From the NCBI RefSeq assembly GCF_030163755.1, contig NZ_JASJOE010000013.1:1-64000 (forward strand): 64,000 nt of DNA, in the 5' to 3' direction. Origin of the DNA: Roseicyclus amphidinii. Lineage in GTDB: Bacteria > Pseudomonadota > Alphaproteobacteria > Rhodobacterales > Rhodobacteraceae. How positions within the stretch are numbered: the stretch's first letter is position 1; every line of letters starts with the position of its first letter. Shown here one piece after another: positions 46,451-56,368 of the stretch. The position numbers and the translations under genes are program-made. The notes beneath the pieces are model-generated. The model saw only the letters and a list, made by a program, of their open reading frames with translations, did no database searches and had not been told where the DNA came from.

Positions 46451-48829
46451 GTGACCGCCACCGATGATCGCATACATTCCCGGATCGCCACCGAGATCGG
46501 GGCCTCCGCCCGGCAGGTGGCCGCGGCCGCGGGGCTGCTGGACGAGGGCGCGACCGTGCCCTTCGTCGCCCGCTACCGCAAGGAGGCGACCGGCGGTCTC
46601 GACGACACGCAGCTGCGCACCCTGTCCGACCGGCTCGCCTACCTGCGCGAGATGGAAGCGCGGCGCGACACGATCCTCGGCTCGATCCGCGAGCAGGGCA
46701 AGCTGACCGACGATCTGGCCCGCGCGATCCTGTCCGCCGACACCAAGGCCGCGCTCGAGGACATCTACCTTCCCTACAAGCCCAAGCGCCGCACCAAGGC
46801 GATGATCGCCCGCGAGAACGGCCTGCAGCCGCTGCTCGAGGCGATCCGCGCCGACCGTGCGGCCGTGCCGGAGGCGCTGGCCGAAGCTTATGTCACCGAG
46901 GCCGTGCCGGGCGTGAAGGAGGCCTTGGCGGGCGCGCGCGACATCCTCGTCGAAGAGCTGTCCGAGACCGCGTCGCTCCTTGGGGCGTTGCGCGACTTCA
47001 TGCGCCGCGAGGCGGTCATCACCGCCCGCGTCATGCCCGGCAAGGAAGAGGCGGGCGCGAAATTCTCGGATTACTTCGACCACCGCGAGGCGTGGGAGGC
47101 GATCCCGGCCCACCGGGCGCTGGCGATCCTGCGCGCCGCCAAGGAAGAGGTCGTCACCATCGACATCGCCCCCGGCCCCGACGCCGAGACCGGGCCGCCG
47201 CGGGCCATCGGCATCATCGCCGCCGAGATCGGCATCGCGGGCGACGGCCCCGGCGACCGCTGGCTCAGGCAGGCCGCGGCATGGGCGTGGCAGGTGAAAC
47301 TGTCGATGACGATGTATGTCGACCTGATGGGCGAGTTGCGCGCCCGCGCCCACGAGGCCGCCATCGGCGTCTTCGCGCGCAACCTGCGCGACCTGCTGCT
47401 GGCGGCACCCGCGGGCGCGAAGGTGACGCTGGGCCTCGATCCCGGCATCCGGACCGGTGTGAAGGCCGCGGTGGTGGATGCGACCGGCAAGCTTCTGGAC
47501 ACCGACACGCTGTATCCGTTCCAGCCGAAGAACGACGTGGCGGGCGCATCGGCCGCGCTGCTGTCGCTGATCCGGCGGCACGGCGTCGCCCTGATCGCCA
47601 TCGGCAACGGCACCGCCAGCCGCGAGACGGAACGCTTCGTCGCCGATGCCCTGCGCGCCCTGCCCGGCGACGGGCCGAAGCCGGTGAAGGTCGTGGTCTC
47701 CGAGGCCGGGGCCTCGGTCTACTCCGCCTCGGAACTGGCCGCGAGGGAGTTTCCCGCCCTCGACGTCAGCCTGCGCGGGGCCGTCTCCATCGCGCGGCGC
47801 CTGCAGGATCCGCTGGCGGAGCTGGTGAAGATCGAGCCGAAATCCATCGGCGTGGGCCAGTATCAGCACGACGTCGACCAGCGCCGTCTGGCGCAGGCGC
47901 TCGAGGGCGTGGTCGAGGACGCGGTGAACGCGGTGGGCGTGGACCTCAACACCGCCTCCGCGCCGCTTCTGGCGCATGTCTCGGGCCTCGGCGCGCGGCT
48001 GGCCGAGGCGGTGGTCGCGCACCGCGACGCCCACGGGGCCTTTGCCACCCGCGAGGCGCTTCTGAAGGTGCCGGGCCTCGGGCCGCGGGCCTTCGAACAG
48101 GCGGCGGGCTTCCTGCGCATCCGCGACGGGGCCGAGCCGCTCGACGCCTCCTCGGTCCACCCCGAGGCCTACGGGCTGGCCCGCCGCATCGTCGCCGCCT
48201 GCGGGCGCGACCTGCGCGCGATCATGGGCAATGCCGCCGCGCTGAACGGGCTTGCGCCCGAGGATTTCGTCGATGACCGCTTCGGCCTGCCCACGGTGCG
48301 CGACATCCTGTCGGAACTCGAGAAACCCGGCCGCGACCCGCGCCCGAGCTTCCGCACCGCCTCTTTCGCCGACGGGGTCGAGGAGATCCGCGACCTGAAA
48401 CCCGGTATGCTTCTGGAAGGCACGGTGACCAATGTCGCGGCCTTCGGCGCCTTCGTCGACATCGGGGTCCACCAGGACGGGCTGGTGCATGTGAGCCAGC
48501 TGGCCGACCGGTTCGTCAAGGACCCGCACGAGGTCGTCAAGGCGGGCGACGTGGTCAAGGTCCGCGTGGTCGAGGTCGACATCCCGCGCAAGCGGATCGG
48601 CCTGACGATGCGCAAGCACGCCCCGGCGGAGCAGGGCGCGGGCAAGCCGGACCGCGGCAACGGTCAGGGCAAGGGCGCTGGCAAGGGGTCGGGCGGACCG
48701 GGCAAGGGCGCAGGCAAGGGACAGGGCGGCAATCCCCGCGGCGCGGGCGCGCCCAGGGGCAAGACTGCCGCCGAGGGGCAAAGCGCGCTGGGTGCGGCGC
48801 TGTTGTCGGCGATGAAGGACCGGCGCTGA
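46451..48829 (+). CDS. tex: Tex/YhgF family RNA-binding transcription accessory protein
   Basis: A 792-residue protein. It has the Tex N-terminal helical domain (VPFVARYRKEATGGLDDTQL), a YqgF/RNase H-like domain (VTLGLDPGIRTGVKAAVVDA), helix-hairpin-helix region (LLKVPGLGPRAFEQAAGFLR) and an S1 domain at about 650-725 (LEGTVTNVAAFGAFVDIGVH). The last 60 residues are a Gly/Lys/Pro-rich tail that probably aids RNA binding. Tex proteins bind RNA and affect transcription and gene expression broadly. The start is GTG 46451 with AGGAG upstream. It appears to be a single-gene unit. Confidence 0.95.
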   Translation: MTATDDRIHSRIATEIGASARQVAAAAGLLDEGATVPFVARYRKEATGGLDDTQLRTLSDRLAYLREMEARRDTILGSIREQGKLTDDLARAILSADTKAALEDIYLPYKPKRRTKAMIARENGLQPLLEAIRADRAAVPEALAEAYVTEAVPGVKEALAGARDILVEELSETASLLGALRDFMRREAVITARVMPGKEEAGAKFSDYFDHREAWEAIPAHRALAILRAAKEEVVTIDIAPGPDAETGPPRAIGIIAAEIGIAGDGPGDRWLRQAAAWAWQVKLSMTMYVDLMGELRARAHEAAIGVFARNLRDLLLAAPAGAKVTLGLDPGIRTGVKAAVVDATGKLLDTDTLYPFQPKNDVAGASAALLSLIRRHGVALIAIGNGTASRETERFVADALRALPGDGPKPVKVVVSEAGASVYSASELAAREFPALDVSLRGAVSIARRLQDPLAELVKIEPKSIGVGQYQHDVDQRRLAQALEGVVEDAVNAVGVDLNTASAPLLAHVSGLGARLAEAVVAHRDAHGAFATREALLKVPGLGPRAFEQAAGFLRIRDGAEPLDASSVHPEAYGLARRIVAACGRDLRAIMGNAAALNGLAPEDFVDDRFGLPTVRDILSELEKPGRDPRPSFRTASFADGVEEIRDLKPGMLLEGTVTNVAAFGAFVDIGVHQDGLVHVSQLADRFVKDPHEVVKAGDVVKVRVVEVDIPRKRIGLTMRKHAPAEQGAGKPDRGNGQGKGAGKGSGGPGKGAGKGQGGNPRGAGAPRGKTAAEGQSALGAALLSAMKDRR

Positions 48830-48867
48830 AGGGGGCGGTGCCCCCCGGTGCCTCCCCCGGTGCCGCG

Positions 48868-49059
48868 CTAGAAGTCGATGGCGATGCCCTTCTTCTCCCA
48901 ATCGCCGTAGCGCACGGGTTCGGGGCCCTTGCGGCCGCCCAGTTCGGTCGGCAGCTCCATCTCCGTCGCGGCCTTGCGGCGCGCCTCGGCCTCGGCCAGC
49001 GCGCGCTGGGCCGCGGGGGGCAGGTGCGAGATGTCGCGGGGGTCAGACTGATCGCTCAT
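48868..49059 (-). CDS. DUF1674 protein, succinate dehydrogenase assembly factor 4-like
   Basis: A 63-residue protein ending in the family signature ELGGRKGPEPVRYGDWEKKG IAIDF-type C-terminus (GPEPVRYGDWEKKGIAIDF). DUF1674/SDHAF4 proteins bind the flavoprotein subunit SdhA and assist succinate dehydrogenase assembly in alphaproteobacteria and mitochondria. It lies alone between tex and the divergent rsmB, a common place for it in Rhodobacterales. ATG 49059 (MSDQSDPRD) is chosen over longer frames. Confidence 0.85.
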   Translation of the reverse strand: MSDQSDPRDISHLPPAAQRALAEAEARRKAATEMELPTELGGRKGPEPVRYGDWEKKGIAIDF

Positions 49060-49127
49060 CGCGGTTATCCTTGTCGCCGTGTGCCTCGTGATATACGCGG
49101 CAAGGCTTCGGGAACAAGGGTTCGGAC

Positions 49128-50378
49128 ATGGCGCTGGAGGCACGCAAGGCCGCATTGAGGGCACTGGACTGGGTGCTGCGCGAAAAGCGCATGCTCGCCC
49201 ATCTGCCCGCCGACACGCGGCTTGCGCCCGGCGATGCGGCGCGCGCGGCGCGGCTGGCCTCGCTCGTGTTGCGCAACCTCGAGCCGCTGGATGCCTGCCT
49301 CGCCCCCTATCTCGACCGCAAGCCGCCGCTGCCCGCGCTGCTGATCCTGCGGCTGGCCGCCGCCGAGCTGCTGATCGCGGGCGAGGACGCCCATGGCGTC
49401 GTCGACAGCGCGGTGACGCTGACCAAGCGCGGCAAGAAGACCGCCCGGATGGGCGGCATGGTCAATGCCGTGTTGCGCAAGGTGGCCGCCGAGGGGCCGG
49501 AGCGCATCGCCCACGCCCCGCCGCAGCGCCTGCCGGGCTGGATCGCCGGGCCGGTCAAGAAACGTTGGGGCGCGGAGGTGCTGCGCGCGATCGAGGCGGC
49601 GCATGTCGCGCTGCCGCCCCTCGACCTGACGGTGAAACCGGGCGCGACCGTCGATATCCCCGAGGCCACGCGCCTGCCCACCGGCAGCCTGCGGATGCCG
49701 CCCGGCACGCAGGTCACCGCGCTGCCGGGCTATGCCGAGGGCGCGCTCTGGGTGCAGGACGCCGCCGCGGCGCTGCCCGTGCGGCTTCTGGGCGAGGTCC
49801 GGGGAAGCCGCGTCCTCGACCTCTGCGCCGCGCCGGGCGGCAAGACGATGCAACTGGCGGCCCTTGGCGCGCAGGTCACGGCGCTGGACCTGTCCGAGCC
49901 GCGCATGGGCCGCGTGCGCGAGAACCTTGCCCGCACCGGCCTGTCGGCCGATCTGGTCACCGCCGACGCGCTGGACCACGCCGCCGACCCCTATGACGCG
50001 ATCCTGCTGGATGCGCCCTGCACCGCCTCGGGCACGATCCGCCGCCACCCCGACCTGCCCCACGTCAAGGCATGGACCGAGGTCGAGCCGCTGACGCGGC
50101 TGCAGATGCGGCTGATCGACCACGCGCTGAGCTTGCTCAAGCCCGGCGGCACGCTGGTCTATTGCACCTGTTCGCTCTTGCCCGTCGAAGGCGAGTTCCA
50201 GGTCACCGCCGCGCTGAAGCGGCACGAGGGCCTCAGCGTCATTCCCACCGATGCCGCGGCGCTGGGCGGCGACGATGCATGGCACAGCCCCGAGGGCGGC
50301 CTGCGCCTGCGCCCCGATCTCTGGCCGGATCTCGGCGGGATCGACGGGTTTTACATGGCCGCGCTCACCCGCCCGTGA
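49128..50378 (+). CDS. rsmB: 16S rRNA m5C methyltransferase RsmB
   Basis: A 416-residue RsmB/Sun protein. An N-terminal NusB-like RNA-binding domain (ARAARLASLVLRNLEPLDAC) is followed by a SAM-dependent methyltransferase domain with motif I VLDLCAAPGGKTMQLAALGA, motif IV LLDAPCTASGTIRRHPD and motif VI YCTCSLLPVEGE. The two Cys residues act in cytosine C5 methylation. It methylates 16S rRNA in E. coli (C967). It is followed after 60 bases by the heparinase-like gene. Confidence 0.95.
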   Translation: MALEARKAALRALDWVLREKRMLAHLPADTRLAPGDAARAARLASLVLRNLEPLDACLAPYLDRKPPLPALLILRLAAAELLIAGEDAHGVVDSAVTLTKRGKKTARMGGMVNAVLRKVAAEGPERIAHAPPQRLPGWIAGPVKKRWGAEVLRAIEAAHVALPPLDLTVKPGATVDIPEATRLPTGSLRMPPGTQVTALPGYAEGALWVQDAAAALPVRLLGEVRGSRVLDLCAAPGGKTMQLAALGAQVTALDLSEPRMGRVRENLARTGLSADLVTADALDHAADPYDAILLDAPCTASGTIRRHPDLPHVKAWTEVEPLTRLQMRLIDHALSLLKPGGTLVYCTCSLLPVEGEFQVTAALKRHEGLSVIPTDAAALGGDDAWHSPEGGLRLRPDLWPDLGGIDGFYMAALTRP

Positions 50379-50438
50379 CAGCGCGCGGAGCCGCGCGTAT
50401 CCTGCCCCCAAAGACACCGGATCGAGCAGAAGCCCCCA

Positions 50439-52196
50439 ATGGCCGACCCCGCAGAGCCTGACGCCCCAGCCCCGCCCAGCGCGGGCGACGTGCGCCTGTC
50501 CGACCGCTGGGCGGTCTGGCGCGCGGGGCTGTCCGCGCCGCGGGTGCGCGGCTTCACCTGGCAGCCGGAACCGAGCTTCACGGGCTCCGAGGCGCGGGGG
50601 CGGCAATTGATGGCCGGCAACCTCGTGCTTGGCGGGCGGCTGGTCGAGGCGCAGGGCCGCCTGCCCTGGGATCTCGCGCCGCCGAACGGGGCCTTTCTCG
50701 AGGCGTTGCACGGGTTCGACTGGCTCGACGATCTCGCCGCCGTGCCCGGCGGGGCCGGGCGCAAGACGGCGCAGACCTGGCTGTCGGGCTGGTTGAGCCG
50801 ATACGCCACCGGGCGCGGCCCCGGCTGGACGCCCGACCTGACCGGGCGGCGGCAGATGCGGCTGATCACCCATGTGCTGTTCCTGATGAACGGCCAGACC
50901 CCGGAGGAGCGCCGCCGCTTCTTCGCCATCCTCGGACGGCAGGGCGGCGTGTTGCAGGCGCGCTGGCGTCACACCCGCCGCGGGTTGCCGCGGTTCGAGG
51001 CGCTGACCGGGCTGGTCTATTCCGCCTGCGCGCTGACCGGGCTGGAGACGCTTCTGCGCCCCGCGCTGACGGCGCTTGCGCAGGAATGCGCCGACGGGAT
51101 CGACGCGAGCGGCGGCATCGCCTCGCGCAATCCCGAGGAGCTGCTCGAGGTCTTCAACCTGCTGACCTGGGTCGCCGCGATCCTGCGGCAGATCGGCAAG
51201 CCGCCCGACCCCGCCATCGACACCGCGATCCTGCGCATCGCGCCCACGCTGCGCAGCCTGCGCCACGCCGACGGGACGCTGGTGCGGATGCATGGCGGCC
51301 GACAGGGCGCGCCGGGCCGGCTGGACGCGGCACTTGCGCGCTCCAACGTGCGGCCCTCGCGCGTGAAGGGGCTGGCGATGGGCTATGCGCGCCTTGGCGG
51401 GCGGCGCGTGTCGCTGATCGTGGATGCCGCCCCGCCGATGCTGGGGCCGGGCAGCTTCGATGCCCATGCCTCGACGCTGGCCTTCGAACTGGTCTCGGGC
51501 CGCCAGCCCGTGATCGTCTCGGCGGGCTCGGGGCGGCGTTTCGGGGCGGGTTGGCGGCGCGCGGGGCGGGCCACGGCCAGCCATTCCACCCTGTCGCTGA
51601 TGGGCTATGCCAGCGCGCGGCTGGCGCGCGGCGGCGACCGCGAGATGCCCGAGAAACAGGATTTCGTGCAGGGCCCCGCCACCGTCGAGGTGCAGCAGGC
51701 CGAGATGAAGACGGCCGAGGGCCTTGCCCTTTCCCATGACGGCTGGCGCAAGACGCACGGGCTTGTCCACCTGCGCTCGCTCCAGCTGGACCGCGACGGC
51801 AGCCTTCTGCGCGGCGAGGACGGGCTGGCCGCGATGACCGAGGCCGACCGCGCCACGCTCGACCGCGTGCTGGCGCGCCTGCCCGCCGACACCGGGCTGC
51901 GCTACGCGGTGCGCTTTCACCTGCACCCCGACGCCAGCGCCGAGATCGACATGGGCGGCACCGCCGTGTCGATCCAGCTTCCGGGGCGCGAGACCTGGGT
52001 CTTTCGCTACGGCGGCGACGCGACGCTGACGCTGGAACCCTCGGTCTATCTCGACGGCGGGCGGCTGAAGCCGCGCGCGACAAAACAGATCGTTCTCACC
52101 GGTCACCTGACCGGGTATGGCAGCGCCGTGAGCTGGACGCTCGCGCGGCCCGTGGGCCTTCTGGCCGCGCCCGGCGCGGATGAGCAAGACGACTGA
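50439..52196 (+). CDS. Heparinase II/III family protein
   Basis: A 585-residue protein. The N-terminal half is an alpha-barrel with LIDHVLFL-like RLITHVLFLMNGQTPEERRR, and the C-terminal half is beta-rich with the heparinase II/III-like motif (GRATASHSTLSLMGYASARL, KTHGLVHLRSLQLDRDGS). No signal peptide is evident. Rhodobacteraceae commonly have this gene between rsmB and purH, but its substrate is unknown; polysaccharide lyase activity on heparin is not implied. It is followed by purH after 15 bases. Confidence 0.85.
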   Translation: MADPAEPDAPAPPSAGDVRLSDRWAVWRAGLSAPRVRGFTWQPEPSFTGSEARGRQLMAGNLVLGGRLVEAQGRLPWDLAPPNGAFLEALHGFDWLDDLAAVPGGAGRKTAQTWLSGWLSRYATGRGPGWTPDLTGRRQMRLITHVLFLMNGQTPEERRRFFAILGRQGGVLQARWRHTRRGLPRFEALTGLVYSACALTGLETLLRPALTALAQECADGIDASGGIASRNPEELLEVFNLLTWVAAILRQIGKPPDPAIDTAILRIAPTLRSLRHADGTLVRMHGGRQGAPGRLDAALARSNVRPSRVKGLAMGYARLGGRRVSLIVDAAPPMLGPGSFDAHASTLAFELVSGRQPVIVSAGSGRRFGAGWRRAGRATASHSTLSLMGYASARLARGGDREMPEKQDFVQGPATVEVQQAEMKTAEGLALSHDGWRKTHGLVHLRSLQLDRDGSLLRGEDGLAAMTEADRATLDRVLARLPADTGLRYAVRFHLHPDASAEIDMGGTAVSIQLPGRETWVFRYGGDATLTLEPSVYLDGGRLKPRATKQIVLTGHLTGYGSAVSWTLARPVGLLAAPGADEQDD

Positions 52197-52211
52197 AAAG
52201 GACATCTCCCC

Positions 52212-53795
52212 ATGACCACCGTGCCCCTGCGCCGCGCGCTGATTTCCGTGTCCGACAAGACCGGGCTGATCGAGTTTGCCACCGCGCTCGATGCCGCGGG
52301 GGTCGAACTGCTGTCGACCGGCGGCACCGCCAAGGCGCTCCGCGATGCGGGGCTTGCGGTGCGGGACGTGGCCGAGGTGACGGGCTTTCCCGAGATGATG
52401 GACGGCCGCGTCAAGACGCTGCACCCGATGGTGCATGGCGGGCTTCTGGCGCTGCGCGACAATGCCGAGCATCTCGCGGCGATGGAGGCGCACGGGATCG
52501 GCGCGATCGATCTTCTGGTCGTGAACCTCTATCCGTTCGAGGCCACCGTCGCCGCGGGTGCCGACTATGACACCTGCATCGAGAACATCGACATCGGCGG
52601 CCCCGCGATGATCCGCGCCGCGGCCAAGAACCACGCCTTTGTCGGCGTGGTGGTCGATACCGAGGATTACGCCGATGTGCTGGCCGAACTGGCCGCGCAG
52701 GGTGGCACCACGCTGCCCTTCCGCCAGCGTCTTGCGCGCACCGCCTATGCGCGGACGGCGGCCTATGACGCGGCTGTTTCCAGCTGGATGGCGGGTGCCC
52801 ATGGCGACGCCACGCCCCGCCGCCGCGCCTTTGCCGGGACGCTGAAACAGACGATGCGCTACGGCGAGAACCCGCACCAGGCGGCGGCCTTCTACACCGA
52901 TGGCTCGAACCGCCCCGGCGTGGCGACAGCGGTGCAGCACCAGGGCAAGGAACTCAGCTACAACAACATCAACGACACCGACGCGGCCTTCGAGCTGGTG
53001 GCGGAATTCGCGCCCGCGGACGGCCCCGCCGTTGCGATCATCAAGCACGCCAACCCCAGCGGCGTGGCCCGCGGCGCGACGCTGGCCGAGGCCTATCAGA
53101 AAGCCTTCGACTGCGACCGCACCAGCGCGTTTGGCGGCATCGTGGCGCTGAACGGCACGCTCGACGGGGCGACGGCGGAGGAGATCGTCAAGATCTTCAC
53201 CGAGGTCGTCATCGCGCCAGACGCCGATGAAGATGCCAAGGCGATCTTCGCCGCGAAAAAGAACCTGCGGCTGCTGACCACCGGCGCGTTGCCCGACCCG
53301 CGCGCCGCCGTGACCGCCTGGAAACAGGTCGCGGGTGGCCTGCTGGTGCAGGACAAGGACACCGGTTTCGTGGCCGAGGCCGACCTGAAGGTCGTGACCA
53401 GGCGCGCGCCCACGGCTTCCGAGATGGCCGACCTGCGCTTTGCCTGGACGGTGGCCAAGCATGTGAAGTCGAACGCCATCGTCTACGTCAAGGACGGCGC
53501 GACCGTGGGCGTCGGCGCGGGCCAGATGAGCCGCGTGGACAGCTCGACCATCGCCGCGCTCAAGGCGGGGCGCATGGGCGCGGAGCTGGGCCTGCCCGAG
53601 ACGCCTGCCCGCGGCTCGGTCGTGGCGTCGGATGCGTTCTTCCCCTTCGCCGATGGCCTGATGGCCGCAGCCGAGGCGGGGGCGACGGCGATCATCCAGC
53701 CCGGCGGCTCGATGCGCGACGAGGAGGTCATCGCGGCGGCCGACGCGGCGGGGCTTGCGATGGTGTTCACGGGGATGCGCCACTTCCGCCACTAG
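52212..53795 (+). CDS. purH: Bifunctional AICAR transformylase/IMP cyclohydrolase PurH
   Basis: A 527-residue enzyme for the last two steps of purine synthesis. The N-terminal cyclohydrolase domain shows [51 protein letters not shown] and NLYPFEATV. The C-terminal transformylase domain shows [11 protein letters not shown]-type [33 protein letters not shown] and [12 protein letters not shown], ending [20 protein letters not shown]. Length and motifs are complete. It may be cotranscribed with the heparinase-like gene. Confidence 0.97.
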   Translation: MTTVPLRRALISVSDKTGLIEFATALDAAGVELLSTGGTAKALRDAGLAVRDVAEVTGFPEMMDGRVKTLHPMVHGGLLALRDNAEHLAAMEAHGIGAIDLLVVNLYPFEATVAAGADYDTCIENIDIGGPAMIRAAAKNHAFVGVVVDTEDYADVLAELAAQGGTTLPFRQRLARTAYARTAAYDAAVSSWMAGAHGDATPRRRAFAGTLKQTMRYGENPHQAAAFYTDGSNRPGVATAVQHQGKELSYNNINDTDAAFELVAEFAPADGPAVAIIKHANPSGVARGATLAEAYQKAFDCDRTSAFGGIVALNGTLDGATAEEIVKIFTEVVIAPDADEDAKAIFAAKKNLRLLTTGALPDPRAAVTAWKQVAGGLLVQDKDTGFVAEADLKVVTRRAPTASEMADLRFAWTVAKHVKSNAIVYVKDGATVGVGAGQMSRVDSSTIAALKAGRMGAELGLPETPARGSVVASDAFFPFADGLMAAAEAGATAIIQPGGSMRDEEVIAAADAAGLAMVFTGMRHFRH

Positions 53796-53861
53796 GCACG
53801 CGCTGGCGTTCCGGCGCGCGATGGCCTATCCCGCGGGCAAAATCATACCATGGAAGCCGCC

Positions 53862-54344
53862 ATGCGCCTTGTCCTGATGTCCGCCGCGATCTGGTTCGCC
53901 CTCGACCAGGGGTCGAAATACGCCGTGGTTCACGCCATGGGCCTGATCGAGCGCGGCGTGATCGAGGTGTTTCCGCCGCTCCTGACCTTCAAGATGGGTT
54001 GGAACACCGGCATCAACTTCGGCCTGTTCTCGGGCGGCCCCGAGCAGACGCGCTGGATCCTGATCGCCATCGCCGTGGCGATCATCGCGTGGCTGATCTG
54101 GTGGGCGCGCAACGGGCTGACGCGGCCCATCGCGCTGCTGTCGGCGGGGGCCATCGTGGGCGGCGCGCTGGGCAACACGCTGGACCGGCTGCTGTACGGG
54201 GCGGTGGCGGATTTCCTGAACATGTCGTGCTGCGGCATCACCAACCCCTTCGCCTTCAACGTGGCCGATATCGGCATCTTCCTCGGCGCCTTCGGGTTGC
54301 TGATCTTCGCCAATGACAGCAAGATGCCCCGTGACGACGCCTGA
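53862..54344 (+). CDS. lspA: Lipoprotein signal peptidase LspA
   Basis: A 160-residue inner-membrane aspartyl protease with four membrane helices. The catalytic Asp pair lies in GNTLDRLLYGAVADFLN and FNVADIGIFLG. It removes signal peptides from prolipoproteins, such as SctJ and SctC here. ATG 53862 (MRLVLMSAAIWFALDQGSK) has GGAAG five bases upstream; ATG 53850 is four codons longer and lacks a site. It precedes a predicted lipoprotein gene. Confidence 0.94.
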   Translation: MRLVLMSAAIWFALDQGSKYAVVHAMGLIERGVIEVFPPLLTFKMGWNTGINFGLFSGGPEQTRWILIAIAVAIIAWLIWWARNGLTRPIALLSAGAIVGGALGNTLDRLLYGAVADFLNMSCCGITNPFAFNVADIGIFLGAFGLLIFANDSKMPRDDA

Positions 54345-54386
54345 GTTTTGCGATAGCACGGGGCAAGGATGACGAAGGACCGCCGG

Positions 54387-54905
54387 ATGCCGCGCCTGAT
54401 GAAGACACTGACGCTCGGGGCCATGCTTGTCGCGCTGGCTGCCTGCGGCGGGTCGGGCGACCCGAACCTGATGAACCTGCGCAACACCGAATCCGGGCCG
54501 GACGAATTCTCGGTCCTGCCGACCCAACCGATCGAGATGCCGCAGGATCTTGCGTCGCTGCCGACGCCCACGCCCGGCGGCGTGAACCGCACCGATCCCG
54601 ACCCCGAGGGCGACGCGGTGCGCGCGCTGGGCGGTGACCCCGTGCGCGCCGCGCGCGCGTCTGGCGACGTGATCTCCTACGCGTCGCGCTTCGGCGTGGC
54701 GCAGGACATCCGCGGCACGCTGGCCTCCGAGGATCTCGACTATCGTCGCCGCAACGACGGCCGGCTGCTCGAGCGGGTGTTCAACGTGAACGTCTATTAC
54801 CGCGCCTATCGCCCGATGGCGCTGGACCGCTACGCCGAGCTTGAGCGGATGCGCCGCGCGGGTGTGCGCACCCCCGCCGCCCCGCCGCAAGAACTGTACG
54901 AGTGA
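54387..54905 (+). CDS. DUF3035 lipoprotein
   Basis: A 172-residue protein with a lipoprotein signal (TLGAMLVALAAC) and a Pro-rich mature region. It contains the DUF3035-type segment GPDEFSVLPTQPIEMPQDLA and the ending RFGVAQDIRGTLASEDLDYR. This family is found mainly in alphaproteobacteria next to lspA; no function is established. ATG 54387 has AAGGA eight bases upstream; ATG 54369 is six codons longer. Confidence 0.85.
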   Translation: MPRLMKTLTLGAMLVALAACGGSGDPNLMNLRNTESGPDEFSVLPTQPIEMPQDLASLPTPTPGGVNRTDPDPEGDAVRALGGDPVRAARASGDVISYASRFGVAQDIRGTLASEDLDYRRRNDGRLLERVFNVNVYYRAYRPMALDRYAELERMRRAGVRTPAAPPQELYE

Positions 54906-54991
54906 CCGCTCACAGCCGCGTCAACGCCGGTTGATGCGGGCTGCGCGGGGCACATATCTCAATCGAAATTCACGCAATCCGGAGGATGCAC

Positions 54992-56368
54992 ATGCTGCGT
55001 CGCCTTGCGCTGGCCCTTGGGCTGACACTGCCCGCCTTCATGGCCCCCCTTGCGGCACAGGCCGCGGGCGAGGTGGCCGAGTTCATGCTCGACAACGGCA
55101 TGCAGGTGATCGTGATCGAGGATCACCGCACTCCTGCCGTGACCCACATGGTCTGGTATCGCACCGGCGCCGCCGACGAGCCGCCCGGCCAGTCGGGCAT
55201 CGCGCATTTCGTGGAACACCTGATGTTCAAGGCCACCGATGACCTGGCGTCGGGCGAGTTCTCGGACATCGTCGAGGCGAATGGCGGATCGGGCAACGCC
55301 TTCACCAGCCTTGATTACACCGGCTATTTCCAGCGCGTCGCCGCCGACCGCCTCGGCCTGATGATGCAGATGGAGGCCGACCGGATGCGCGACCTCGTCT
55401 TCGACCCCGAGGAAGTGGCGACCGAGCGCAGTGTCATCATCGAGGAGCGCGCGCAGCGCACCGACAGCTCGCCCGGCGGCCTGTTCAACGAACAGATGGC
55501 CGCGGCGCTTTACCTCAACCATCCCTACGGCATCCCGATCATCGGCTGGCGTCACGAGATGGAGGGGCTGACGCTGGAAGACGCACGCGCCTTCTACGAC
55601 ACCTGGTATCACCCCAACAACGCGATCCTGATCGTCGCGGGCGACGTCACCCCCGAAGAGGTGCTGGCGCTGGCCGAACAGCATTACGGGCCCATCCCGG
55701 CCTCGGACAGCCTGCCGCCGCGCCTGCGCCCGACCGAGCCGCCGCATATCGCCGACCGCCGCGTGATCTTCGAGGACGAGCGCGTCGCAACGCCCTACGT
55801 GGCAATCCGCATGCTCGCCCCCGTGCGCGAGCCGGGCGACCAGGCCGAGGCGGCGGCGCTGGTCTATCTTGCCGAGCTTCTGGGCGGCAGCGGGCAGACC
55901 TCGCTCATGGCGCGCAGGCTCCAGATCGAGGAGGAGCGGTCGCTCTTCGCCGGTGCCTTCTACGATTCGACCAGCGTCGATCCCTCGAGCTTTTCGCTGG
56001 TCAACGCGCCCGTGCCCGGCGTCACCCTGGAAGAGGCCGAGGCAGACCTGTGGCGCATGGTCGAGACCTTCCTCGAGGAAGGCATCGACCCCGAGCATTT
56101 CGCCCGCATCCAGTTCCAGCTCGAGGCCTCCGAGATCTACGAGGAAGACAACACCCAGGGCCTTGCCCGCGCCTGGGGGGTGGAGCTGACCGCCGGCCTT
56201 AGCGTGGCGGATATCGAGGCCTGGACCGAGGTTCTGGCCGCGGTCACGCCCGAGGACGTGATGGCGGCCGCGCAGCGGCTCTTCGACGATCCCGCGACGG
56301 TCACGGGCTACCTGATGCGCCCGCCGGCAACGGACACCGAAACGGACACCACGGAGGTGAGCCAATGA
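54992..56368 (+). CDS. M16 family zinc metalloprotease, active subunit
   Basis: A 458-residue secreted peptidase. A signal peptide (MLRRLALALGLTLPAFMAPL) leads to an M16 domain with the inverted zinc motif HFVEHLMF and the downstream Glu region (VIIEERAQRTDSSPGG). It is in the processing-peptidase/PqqL group and likely acts in the periplasm. ATG 54992 is chosen because GGAGG lies seven bases upstream; ATG 54986 is too close to that site. It overlaps the second M16 gene by four bases, and the two probably form a heterodimer. Confidence 0.92.
   Translation: MLRRLALALGLTLPAFMAPLAAQAAGEVAEFMLDNGMQVIVIEDHRTPAVTHMVWYRTGAADEPPGQSGIAHFVEHLMFKATDDLASGEFSDIVEANGGSGNAFTSLDYTGYFQRVAADRLGLMMQMEADRMRDLVFDPEEVATERSVIIEERAQRTDSSPGGLFNEQMAAALYLNHPYGIPIIGWRHEMEGLTLEDARAFYDTWYHPNNAILIVAGDVTPEEVLALAEQHYGPIPASDSLPPRLRPTEPPHIADRRVIFEDERVATPYVAIRMLAPVREPGDQAEAAALVYLAELLGGSGQTSLMARRLQIEEERSLFAGAFYDSTSVDPSSFSLVNAPVPGVTLEEAEADLWRMVETFLEEGIDPEHFARIQFQLEASEIYEEDNTQGLARAWGVELTAGLSVADIEAWTEVLAAVTPEDVMAAAQRLFDDPATVTGYLMRPPATDTETDTTEVSQ

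Noticed and set aside
5353-53792. Very long open frames antisense to sctV/trio, tctA, tex and the rsmB-purH region (up to about 1500 codons)
   Set aside because: They lie opposite strongly recognisable genes, have Arg/His/Gln/Pro-rich low-complexity translations and no motifs. They are a product of high GC content and codon bias.
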